From Gemmatimonadota bacterium (lineage in GTDB: Bacteria > Gemmatimonadota > Gemmatimonadetes > Gemmatimonadales > Gemmatimonadaceae), in contig VHBO01000003.1 of the NCBI GenBank assembly GCA_016871895.1, positions 1 to 64,000 on the forward strand: a DNA stretch of 64,000 bases, given 5' to 3'. A program made the translations under genes and the position numbers. Shown in pieces: positions 33,833 to 45,600 of this stretch (position 1 is its first letter; each line of letters starts with the position of its first letter). Below the pieces are notes generated by a model. It saw only the letters and a list, made by a program, of their open reading frames with translations, was not told where the DNA came from and searched no databases.

Positions 33833-34381
33833 TTAGCTGACGGCGCGGACCGCGGCCTCGTGCCCGCTCCCCTCGAGGATCCGCTCGTGCACCGCCGTCA
33901 GCACCTCGGGGCTGCCCAGGAGGAATCGGCACCCCGCATCGCCGGCGGCGCGACAGGTCACCTCGAGGCAGGCCATCGGTCCGTCCGCGACCCGCCCGAG
34001 GAGGTCTGCGAGCATCCCCGCCGAGAAGAAGCAGCTGGGATGCCGCAGCGCAGGGGCCTCCTCCGCCTCCGCCCAATCCGCCGCCTCGAGGGCCACCACC
34101 GCCTCGCCAAGCGGGATGAAGCGCACCCGTCCCCACTCGGACTCGGCCAGGAAGTCGGTGAGCGCGGCGCGGAAGCGCGAGATCGCGAGGGCCTCGGGAT
34201 GTCCGAGACCGCGCGCGCTGCACCAGCCGTCGAATGCGTCCATCACCCCGCCGCCGCTCGCCGTCCCCGCCTCCTGCAGCGCGCCGGCGAACCCGTCGCC
34301 GAGGTCGCGGATGAGGGCGTGCCGCAGCGCGCGGACGGTCGCGGGAGCGTGCGGGGCAAGGGAGGGATCGAGTGACGACAT
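33833..34381 (-). CDS. V4R-domain protein
   Basis: A 182-residue protein whose C-terminal half has the V4R (4-vinyl reductase) pattern: SCFFSAGMLADLLGRV, then ACLEVTCRAAGDAGCRFLL, with conserved cysteines that in relatives bind a small molecule or metal. V4R domains occur in sensor proteins and in tetrapyrrole synthesis (BchJ). There is no output domain here. The ATG at 34381 lies 29 bases after the ligA stop on the same strand. Ligand and role are unknown. Confidence 0.75.
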   Translation of the reverse strand: MSSLDPSLAPHAPATVRALRHALIRDLGDGFAGALQEAGTASGGGVMDAFDGWCSARGLGHPEALAISRFRAALTDFLAESEWGRVRFIPLGEAVVALEAADWAEAEEAPALRHPSCFFSAGMLADLLGRVADGPMACLEVTCRAAGDAGCRFLLGSPEVLTAVHERILEGSGHEAAVRAVS

Positions 34382-34409
34382 CACGGGAAGCCGGTGGAAG
34401 GAGGTGGGG

Positions 34410-37090
<2,681 letters not shown>

Positions 37091-37195
37091 CGCTCCCTCG
37101 TCTCGTATGCCCGGGGTCGCCCCCGCACGGTTCGCCCATCCCGCGGCCATCGCGGGGCTGCGTCGCATTCTAGCCACCGTCCCCGGAGCGAGCCA

Positions 37196-38542
37196 ATGCG
37201 CGTGACCGACCTGATCGAGCGGAAGCGCGACGGCGGCGCCCTGACGCGGGAGGAGTGGGCGGGGCTGATGCGCTGCTACGCCGCCGGTGACATCCCTGAT
37301 TACCAGATGGCCGCGATGGCGATGGCCGTCTACTTCCGCGGGATGGAGGACGCGGAGACCGAGGGACTCACCGCCGCGATGCTCGAAAGCGGCGACCGGC
37401 TCTCGCTCGCGCACCTCGGGCGCCCTCGGGTCGACAAGCACTCCACCGGCGGGGTCGGGGATAAGGTGTCGCTCGTGCTCGCGCCGCTCGTCGCGGCCTG
37501 CGGCGTCGCCGTTCCGATGATGTCGGGCCGCGCGCTCGGCCATACCGGGGGCACGCTCGACAAGCTCGAGGCGATTCCCGGCTTCCGCACCGACCTTCCG
37601 CGCGACCGCGCCGTCGCGCAGCTCGAACGCCTCGGCGCGGTCCTCATCGGGCAGACGGACGAAATCGCCCCCGCGGACAAGCGGCTCTACGCGTTGCGCG
37701 GGGCGACGGCGACCGTCCCGGCCATCCCGCTCATCGCCGCGAGCATCATGAGCAAGAAGCTCGCGGAGGACCTCACGGGGCTCGTGCTCGATGTCACGAC
37801 CGGCGCGGGGGCCTTCCTCACGCGCCTCGAGGACTCGCTCGCGCTCGCGCGGACGATGATCGCCCTCGGCGAGCGCCGCGGCTGTCGCACCGTCGCGCTG
37901 CTCACGGATATGAACGCCCCGCTCGGCGTCGCCTGCGGGAACGCCGTCGAGGTCGCCGAATCGATCGCCCTGCTCTGTGGGGAGGGCCCCGCCGACGTGC
38001 GCGAGGTCACACTCGCCCTCGCGACGGAGATGCTCCTCGTGGCGGGGCTGACGACGGACGCGACGGCCGCGCGTGCCCGGGCAGAGCGGGCGATCGACTC
38101 GGGGGATGCGCTCGAGATGTTCGGCCGGATCGTCGTGGCGCAGGGGGGGCCGGCGGGCCTCGTGGAGGACCCGGCGGCGCATCTGGCGTCCGCGCCGGTG
38201 CGCCGGGTCCTCGCCGCCGACCGGGACGGCATCGTGCAGCGGGTCGAGCCACGGGCGGTGGGGTCGGCGATCATCACGCTTGGTGGTGGGCGCTCCCGGA
38301 CCACCGATGTCGTGGATCCCGCTGTTGGCGTGCTCGTGCACCGGCGCCCTGGGGCCCGGGTCACCGCGGGCGAACCGCTGCTGACCATCCTCGCCCGCGA
38401 CGAGGCCGGGGCGGGCGCTGCCGCGGCCGAGCTCGCCTCGGCGGTTTCGCTTGCCGACGCGCCCCCGCCCCTCCGGCCCCTGATCTCCCACCGGGTGACC
38501 GCGGCGGGGGTGGAGGAACTCCCCGTGACCGTGGCACATTGA
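37196..38542 (+). CDS. deoA: Pyrimidine-nucleoside / thymidine phosphorylase
   Basis: A 448-residue enzyme that splits thymidine or uridine with phosphate. VDKHSTGGVGDKVSLVLAP is the phosphate-binding signature; SGRALGHTGGTLDKLEAIPG and MNAPLGVACGNAVEV are family blocks, with a C-terminal PYNP domain. Length is close to 440 for the family. ATG at 37196 has GGAG eight bases upstream. Whether it prefers thymidine (DeoA) or is broad (Pdp) is not clear. Thymidine kinase is encoded at 15124. Confidence 0.93.
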   Translation: MRVTDLIERKRDGGALTREEWAGLMRCYAAGDIPDYQMAAMAMAVYFRGMEDAETEGLTAAMLESGDRLSLAHLGRPRVDKHSTGGVGDKVSLVLAPLVAACGVAVPMMSGRALGHTGGTLDKLEAIPGFRTDLPRDRAVAQLERLGAVLIGQTDEIAPADKRLYALRGATATVPAIPLIAASIMSKKLAEDLTGLVLDVTTGAGAFLTRLEDSLALARTMIALGERRGCRTVALLTDMNAPLGVACGNAVEVAESIALLCGEGPADVREVTLALATEMLLVAGLTTDATAARARAERAIDSGDALEMFGRIVVAQGGPAGLVEDPAAHLASAPVRRVLAADRDGIVQRVEPRAVGSAIITLGGGRSRTTDVVDPAVGVLVHRRPGARVTAGEPLLTILARDEAGAGAAAAELASAVSLADAPPPLRPLISHRVTAAGVEELPVTVAH

Positions 38543-38548
38543 TATCCC

Positions 38549-38788
38549 ATGACCTCTGATCAATTCGAGAAGTATGCCGCCCTCGGGGCGAAGGGAGTCG
38601 GCGCCGGGGCCCTCGCGGCTTGGCTCGGCTTCGTGTTCGTGACGCGTCCGGTCTCCACCGGGGGCATCGATCCGACGCTCCATCTGACCCTCAGCGCCGC
38701 GTCGTTCGTACCGTTCGCGATGATCGCGGCGGCGCACTTCTGGTTCAGCCAGCAGCTGACGACCGGCCGCGACGTCGTTCGGGGCTGA
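38549..38788 (+). CDS. Small two-helix membrane protein
   Basis: A 79-residue protein with two hydrophobic segments (about 15-33 and 46-67) separated by TRPVSTGGIDPTLH. Function and family not recognised. It starts six bases after the deoA stop and is followed by a strong hairpin, so it closes the deoA transcript. An aromatic FWFSQQ motif ends the second helix. Confidence 0.65.
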   Translation: MTSDQFEKYAALGAKGVGAGALAAWLGFVFVTRPVSTGGIDPTLHLTLSAASFVPFAMIAAAHFWFSQQLTTGRDVVRG

Positions 38789-38823
38789 CGCCGACCGCCG
38801 GCACGGACCGGTGGAATGTAAAC

Positions 38824-38853
38824 GGGGGGCGCACCGCTGGCGGTGCGCCCCCC
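38824..38853. terminator. Bidirectional hairpin terminator between deoA operon and gyrB
   Basis: GGGGGGCGCACCGC and GCGGTGCGCCCCCC are perfect 14-base arms around TG (functional loop GCTGGC or CTGG). The element lies between the convergent genes ending at 38788 and 38928. Confidence 0.75.
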
Positions 38854-38927
38854 GACGGGCGTAAGGGACGGCGCGTCAGGCGCTGGCGGAACGCCGGCGA
38901 GACCGCGCCCCGTGCCGGCGCCCAGCC

Positions 38928-40979
<2,052 letters not shown>

Positions 40980-41294
40980 TCAGCGCATCAGCTCCCAGCG
41001 GATCTTCGCCACCGGATGCTCGGGCGCCGTCGCGGCGAGCCGCGCGAGGAGCTGGCGCTCCATCAGGGTCAGCTCCTGCATCCAGGCGTGCGTCTTCACC
41101 GCGACCACGAGGGTCCCGTCCGCCGTGAGGAGCCGCGCCTCCGTGACGGCGGCGATCCGCGCGCCCACGGCGGGGCCCCACGCGGCGAGGACGCCGGCGC
41201 GCGCGATCGGCGCATCGAGACCGGTCGCGCGCAGGAGCGCGGCCATCGCCTCACGGATCCCACGCGGCGCCCCCGACCCCTCGCGCGCGGTCAC
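40980..41294 (-). CDS. dciA: DUF721 protein, DciA-type helicase operator
   Basis: A 104-residue protein starting with GTG at 41294, which overlaps the recF stop (GTGA). WGPAVGARIAAVTEARLLTADGTLVVAVKTHAWMQEL (beginning near residue 38) is the DUF721 core, a KH-like domain; LLARLAATAPEHPVAKIRW follows. DciA is the widespread loader/operator of the replicative helicase DnaB in bacteria without DnaC or DnaI. Position between recF and gyrB is the classic one. The name rests on family and neighbourhood. Confidence 0.85.
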   Translation of the reverse strand: MTAREGSGAPRGIREAMAALLRATGLDAPIARAGVLAAWGPAVGARIAAVTEARLLTADGTLVVAVKTHAWMQELTLMERQLLARLAATAPEHPVAKIRWELMR

Positions 41295-42439
41295 GCCGCC
41301 CCCGTCTTCAGCGCGCCGTCGGTGATCGTCCACCTCGCGAGCCGTGTGTACTGCGCCGGAACCTCGTCGGGCCGCGGGACGCAGACGAGATGCTGCCCGG
41401 GGCCGAGCGCGGCGAGGAGGGCGAGGATCCGCCCCGTCCGATGCCGGTCGAGCTCCGCGAAGGGGTCGTCGAGGAGGAGCACGGGGGTGACGCCGGTGGC
41501 GTCGCGGTGCGTCGCCGCCTCGAGGAGCCGCAGCACGATCGCCGCCGTCCGATGCTGCCCCGCCGATCCGACGCTCCGCAGATCGTGGCCGTCGAGCGCC
41601 ATCCCGAGGTCGTCGCGGTGCGGGCCGGCCTGCGTCAGGCCGCGCCGGACGTCGGTCTCACGCTGCCGCTCGAGCTGTTCGGCGATCGCCGCCTCGGGGT
41701 CCTCCGCCTCCGCCGCGGGGCCGACGTAGCGCAGCGTGGGGCGCCCCCGTTCCCCGATCGCGGCGCAGTGCGCGGCGAAGGGATCGGCGGCGGCGTCGAT
41801 CCAGGCGCGCCGCGCCCGCACGAGCGTCCCCCCGTGCCGGGCCAGGGCGGGTTCCCACGCGGCGACCCCGGCCGCGGCGGCACCGCGCCGCACCGCGTCC
41901 CGCAGGGCGGCGTTGCGGCGGGCGAGCGCGCCCCGATACTGGCGGAGCGCCTCGAGATACGCGGGCGCGCTCAGCGCGAGCGTGATGTCGAGGTACCGGC
42001 GTCGCTCCCCCGGCCCCCCCGCGACGAGGTCCACATCCCGCGGCGAGAAGGTCACCGACGGTAACGCGTCGAGCGCCTCGGTGAGCCGCGTCGTCTCCGC
42101 GCCGTCGAGGGTCACGCGCTTCCGCCCCTGTCGATCCACCCCGACGCTCACGCGTTGCACCGACGTCCCCGCGCCGGTCGCGGCGACGCGGAACGCGGGC
42201 GCGCCGTGCCGGATCAGATCGCGGTCCCGCGCGCCACGCACGGAGCGCAGGAGCCGCAGATAAGCGATTGCCTCGAGGAGGTTCGACTTGCCGTGGCCGT
42301 TCTCGCCGACCACCACGACCCCGTCGTCGGGGAACCGCGCATCCACCGCCACGAGATTGCGGAAGTCGCGCACGGCGAGCGTCACCAGCCGCGCCGCGTG
42401 CGGCGCACCAGGCGCGGTGGACGCGGCCGCCGCGCTCAC
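41291..42439 (-). CDS. recF: DNA replication/repair protein RecF
   Basis: A 382-residue SMC-like ATPase that helps load RecA at gaps. Walker A GENGHGKS (45-52), the RNL segment VRDFRNLVAV, QAGPHRDDL, and Walker B with PVLLLDDPFAELD are all present. GTG at 42439 overlaps the crotonase stop (GTGA); the conserved head LVTLAVRDFRN begins 18 residues in. Followed by dciA and gyrB. dnaA and dnaN, which usually precede recF, are replaced here by a crotonase gene. Confidence 0.95.
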   Translation of the reverse strand: MSAAAASTAPGAPHAARLVTLAVRDFRNLVAVDARFPDDGVVVVGENGHGKSNLLEAIAYLRLLRSVRGARDRDLIRHGAPAFRVAATGAGTSVQRVSVGVDRQGRKRVTLDGAETTRLTEALDALPSVTFSPRDVDLVAGGPGERRRYLDITLALSAPAYLEALRQYRGALARRNAALRDAVRRGAAAAGVAAWEPALARHGGTLVRARRAWIDAAADPFAAHCAAIGERGRPTLRYVGPAAEAEDPEAAIAEQLERQRETDVRRGLTQAGPHRDDLGMALDGHDLRSVGSAGQHRTAAIVLRLLEAATHRDATGVTPVLLLDDPFAELDRHRTGRILALLAALGPGQHLVCVPRPDEVPAQYTRLARWTITDGALKTGAA

Positions 42440-43227
42440 GCGCCGCGGAACGCCGGAGCGCGCTTCGCGAGGAAGGCCGCCGTCCCCTCGCGCATATCCT
42501 CCGTCCGGCCCACCGCGCCGAACTGCTCGGCCTCGAATGCGAGCGCGGCGTCCAGCGGGAGGTCGGCCCCGGCGGTCACGGCGGTGATCGCGTGCGCGAG
42601 CGCGAGCGGCCCCTGCGCGACCATCATCTTCGCGAGCGACCGTGCCGCCTCGAGGAGCAACTCCCCAGCGACGACCTCGTTGGCGAGCCCGATGCGGTGC
42701 GCCGTCTCCGCGTCAATCGCCTCCCCGGTGAGGATCAGCTGCAGCGCGCGCCCCTGCCCGACGAGCCGCGGGAGGCGCTGTGTCCCACCATATCCGGGGA
42801 TCAACCCGAGCTTCACTTCGGGGAGCCCGAACTTCGCGTGCGTGCTCGCCACGCGGAGATGGCAGGCGAGCGCGAGCTCGCAGCCGCCGCCGAGCGCGAA
42901 GCCGTTCACCGCCGCGATCACGGGCTTTGCGAGCCGCTCGATGCGCGTGAAGACCGCCGAGCCGTGCGCCGAGACGGCGGCGAGTCCGGCGGGGGTCGCT
43001 GCCGCGGCGGCGATCTCCGCGATGTCGGCCCCGGCCACGAAGGCGCGTCCCGACCCGGTGAGGACGATCGCCCCGACATCGTCGCGCGTCGCCAGCGCGG
43101 CGAACATCCGGTCGAGCTCGTCGATCACCTGCGCATTGAGCGCGTTGAGCTTGTCGGGCCGGTGGATCGTCACCGTCGCGACGCGGTCCGCGACGTCGAG
43201 GAGGAGGAAGGCGAAGGGCGCGGGCAT
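42436..43227 (-). CDS. Enoyl-CoA hydratase (crotonase family)
   Basis: A 263-residue crotonase. GRAFVAGADIAEI and NGFALGGGCELALACHLRVAS form the CoA oxyanion hole; FGLPEVKLGLIPGYGGTQRLPRLVG holds both catalytic glutamates (in LPEVKLG and the preceding GGGCE). It hydrates trans-2-enoyl-CoA in beta-oxidation or a related pathway. GGAG lies seven bases before the ATG at 43227. It is coupled to recF by a GTGA overlap, an unusual partner. Divergent from glpK with a 52-base gap. Confidence 0.93.
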   Translation of the reverse strand: MPAPFAFLLLDVADRVATVTIHRPDKLNALNAQVIDELDRMFAALATRDDVGAIVLTGSGRAFVAGADIAEIAAAAATPAGLAAVSAHGSAVFTRIERLAKPVIAAVNGFALGGGCELALACHLRVASTHAKFGLPEVKLGLIPGYGGTQRLPRLVGQGRALQLILTGEAIDAETAHRIGLANEVVAGELLLEAARSLAKMMVAQGPLALAHAITAVTAGADLPLDAALAFEAEQFGAVGRTEDMREGTAAFLAKRAPAFRGA

Positions 43228-43264
43228 GACCGACTCCGGGCGGCTGGCGGTGGACGGTGCAATC

Positions 43265-43270
43265 TATACG
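43265..43270 (+). promoter_or_regulatory. -10-like element shared between glpK and crotonase promoters
   Basis: TATACG lies nine bases before the glpK ATG at 43280 with no Shine-Dalgarno motif. The reverse strand reads CGTATAGATT, itself -10-like for the divergent crotonase gene, so the same AT core may serve both directions. Confidence 0.4.
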
Positions 43271-43279
43271 TTCTCCCGT

Positions 43280-44773
43280 ATGACCCGACCCCGGACCATC
43301 CTCGCCCTCGATCAGGGCACGACGAGCTCCCGCGCCCTCGTCGTCGCGGCCGATGGCCGCATCCTCGGACGCGGACAGCAGGAGTTCGGCCAGCACTTCC
43401 CGTCGCCGGGCTGGGTCGAGCACGATCCGATGGAGATCTGGTCGACGACCCTCGCGGCGGCGCGTGCGGCGATCGCGATGGCCGGCGTCACCCCGGAGGC
43501 GATCGGGATCACCAATCAGCGCGAGACCCTCGTGGTCTGGGACGCCGTGTCGGGGCAGCCCGTCGCCCCCGCGATCGTCTGGCAGGACCGCCGCACCGCT
43601 GCCCGCTGCGCGACGCTCCGTGCCGACGGATGGGCCCCTCGCATCGAGCAGCTCACCGGCCTCGTCCCCGACCCGTACTTCTCGGCGACGAAGCTCGAAT
43701 GGATCCTCCGTGAGGTCGTCGCGCCACGTGGCCTCGACGTCACGCGGCTCCGCGCGGGGACGATCGACAGCTGGCTGATCTGGCGTCTCACCGACGGGGC
43801 GGTGCACGCGACCGACCCGACGAACGCCTCGCGCACGATGCTCTACGACATCGACGCGCGGGAGTGGAGCCCGCCCCTCCTCGAGCTGTTCGGAGTCCCG
43901 CGCGCGTTGCTCCCCGAGGTCCGCCCCTCCGCGGGCGATTTCGGGGTCGCCGCGGCGGAACATCTCGGGGTCGCGCTCCCGATCCTCGGGGTCGCGGGCG
44001 ACCAGCAGGCGGCGCTCTTCGGGCAGGGGTGCTGGCGGGCGGGGGAGGGGAAGAACACCTACGGCACCGGCGCCTTCCTCCTGCTCAACACCGGCGCGAA
44101 GCGCCCTGTCGGCGGACGGGGGATCCTCACCACCCTCGGCTGCGACGCCGCGGGCCAGCCCGCCTATGCGCTCGAGTCGGCGATCTTCGTCGCGGGGGCG
44201 GCGGTCCAATGGCTGCGTGATGGGCTCGGCCTCCTCGCGGTCGCCTCGGAGAGCGAGGGGATGGCGCGCGCCGTCGAGTCCACCGACGGCGTCTACTTCG
44301 TCCCCGCGCTCACCGGGCTCGGCGCACCGGCGTGGGAGCCGGAGGCGCGCGGCACAATCGTTGGGCTCACCCGCGGGACGCGGCGCGAGCATCTGGTCCG
44401 TGCCGCACTCGAGGCGATGGCCTTCGGCACCGCCGATGTGCTCGACACGATGCGCGGCGTCAGCGGCGCCCCGCTGGACGTCCTTCGCGTCGATGGGGGC
44501 GCCACCGGCAACGACTGGTTGATGCAGTTCCAGGCCGACGTCCTTGGGGTTCACGTCGAGCGGCCCGCGGAGATTGAGACGACGGCACTCGGCGCCGCCG
44601 GGCTCGCGGGGATCACCGCCGGGGTCTGGGCCGATGCCGGCGCCTTCCTCTCGGCGCACGAGTACGCGCGCTTCGCGCCGGCGCCGGCCGGGAACGCTGC
44701 GCGGCGTGGGCTCGGCGGGTGGCGACGCGCCGTTCGGGCCACCGTCGCCTGGGCCCGGGATCGCGCCGACTGA
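43280..44773 (+). CDS. glpK: Glycerol kinase
   Basis: A 497-residue FGGY kinase phosphorylating glycerol to glycerol-3-phosphate. DQGTTSSRALV (11-21) binds ATP; GWVEHDPMEIW, GITNQRETLVVWD, TYGTGAFLLLNTG and LRVDGGATGNDWLMQFQAD are glycerol-kinase blocks. Length is standard. glpF and glpD are not in the window. Its stop overlaps the next gene (TGATG). Probably leaderless (see 43265). Confidence 0.97.
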   Translation: MTRPRTILALDQGTTSSRALVVAADGRILGRGQQEFGQHFPSPGWVEHDPMEIWSTTLAAARAAIAMAGVTPEAIGITNQRETLVVWDAVSGQPVAPAIVWQDRRTAARCATLRADGWAPRIEQLTGLVPDPYFSATKLEWILREVVAPRGLDVTRLRAGTIDSWLIWRLTDGAVHATDPTNASRTMLYDIDAREWSPPLLELFGVPRALLPEVRPSAGDFGVAAAEHLGVALPILGVAGDQQAALFGQGCWRAGEGKNTYGTGAFLLLNTGAKRPVGGRGILTTLGCDAAGQPAYALESAIFVAGAAVQWLRDGLGLLAVASESEGMARAVESTDGVYFVPALTGLGAPAWEPEARGTIVGLTRGTRREHLVRAALEAMAFGTADVLDTMRGVSGAPLDVLRVDGGATGNDWLMQFQADVLGVHVERPAEIETTALGAAGLAGITAGVWADAGAFLSAHEYARFAPAPAGNAARRGLGGWRRAVRATVAWARDRAD

Positions 44774-45099
44774 TGGAACCCGTCGTCCCCATCTTGCTCG
44801 TGCGCCTCGCCTTCGGCGCACCCGCGGAGCGGCCCCCTGACCCCTGGTTCGGTCGGGACAAGGCCGCGCACTTCGCCGTCTCCGCGGTGATCCAGATGGG
44901 GGTCCACGCCGCCCTGCGCTCCGGCGGTCTCGAGTACCGCGCCGCCTCGCGCGGGGCCGGCGTCCTCACGTTCGTCGTCGGCGCGGGGAAGGAGCTCTGG
45001 GACCGCGACCACGGCGGGCACCCCTCGTGGCGTGACCTCGCTGCCGATATCGCCGGCGGGGCGACCGGCGCGGTGGTGGTCCGGCAGACGCGTCCCTGA
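44773..45099 (+). CDS. YfiM/DUF2279-like membrane or periplasmic protein
   Basis: A 108-residue protein. The pattern WFGRDKAAHFAVSAVIQMG ... GVLTFVVGAGKELWDRD ... PSWRDLAADIAGGATGAV matches the YfiM/DUF2279 family, related to VanZ-like proteins, with conserved DKxxHF, GxxKExxD and DLxxDxxGxxxG motifs and three or four short hydrophobic helices. Function unknown. The ATG overlaps the glpK stop. Confidence 0.75.
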   Translation: MEPVVPILLVRLAFGAPAERPPDPWFGRDKAAHFAVSAVIQMGVHAALRSGGLEYRAASRGAGVLTFVVGAGKELWDRDHGGHPSWRDLAADIAGGATGAVVVRQTRP

Positions 45100-45114
45100 G
45101 CCCGGTCCGCCGGG

Positions 45115-45120
45115 TATATT
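45115..45120 (+). promoter_or_regulatory. -10-like hexamer TATATT before ccmE
   Basis: TATATT is followed by six bases (ACCGCT) and the ATG at 45127, the clearest leaderless-type promoter in the window. It would drive the ccmE-ccmF-ccmH-ccmI cluster. Confidence 0.5.
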
Positions 45121-45126
45121 ACCGCT

Positions 45127-45600
45127 ATGCATCCGCGGACGAAGTTCCTCATCGGCGGCCTCATCGTGCTCGGCACCGCCGGCTGGCTCATGGCGGGGAG
45201 CATCAAGGCCACGGCCGTCTACTTCCTGACCCCCGAAGAGCTGCAGGCCAAGGTCCTCGAGGACCCGGGGCTCCGGGAGACCGGCGTGAAGGTCGGCGCC
45301 CGTGTCGTCGCGGGCACGGTCGAGCGTGACTCGAGCGGCAAGCGCGTCGCCTTCGAGATGACCGACGGAAAGGCCACCTACCGCGTCGAGTACGTGGGGC
45401 TCATCCCCGACACCTTCAGCGACTCCGTCGACGTCGTCGTCGAGGGCCGCCTCGGGGCCGATGGCGTCTTCCGCGCGACGACGCTCCTCGCGAAGTGCGC
45501 CTCCCGGTATGAGGCCGCCCCCGAGGGCTACGACACCGCGAAGGTGCACGAGCAGTACCGCGCCACGGGCGCCGCGCCGACCGACACCGCGTCGCGATGA
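45127..45600 (+). CDS. ccmE: Cytochrome c maturation haem chaperone CcmE, CXXXY variant
   Basis: A 157-residue protein with an N-terminal membrane anchor (about 7-24) and an OB-fold beta domain (VGARVVAGTVERD, FEMTDG, VVVEGRLGADGVFRATTLLAKC). CcmE carries haem to apocytochrome. In most bacteria the haem is bound by histidine in an HXXXY motif; here the position is cysteine: C124-A-S-R-Y128. CXXXY CcmE proteins are known from some archaea and Desulfovibrio-type bacteria. The C-terminal YEAAPEGYD matches the family. Its stop overlaps ccmF (ATGA). Confidence 0.88.
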   Translation: MHPRTKFLIGGLIVLGTAGWLMAGSIKATAVYFLTPEELQAKVLEDPGLRETGVKVGARVVAGTVERDSSGKRVAFEMTDGKATYRVEYVGLIPDTFSDSVDVVVEGRLGADGVFRATTLLAKCASRYEAAPEGYDTAKVHEQYRATGAAPTDTASR

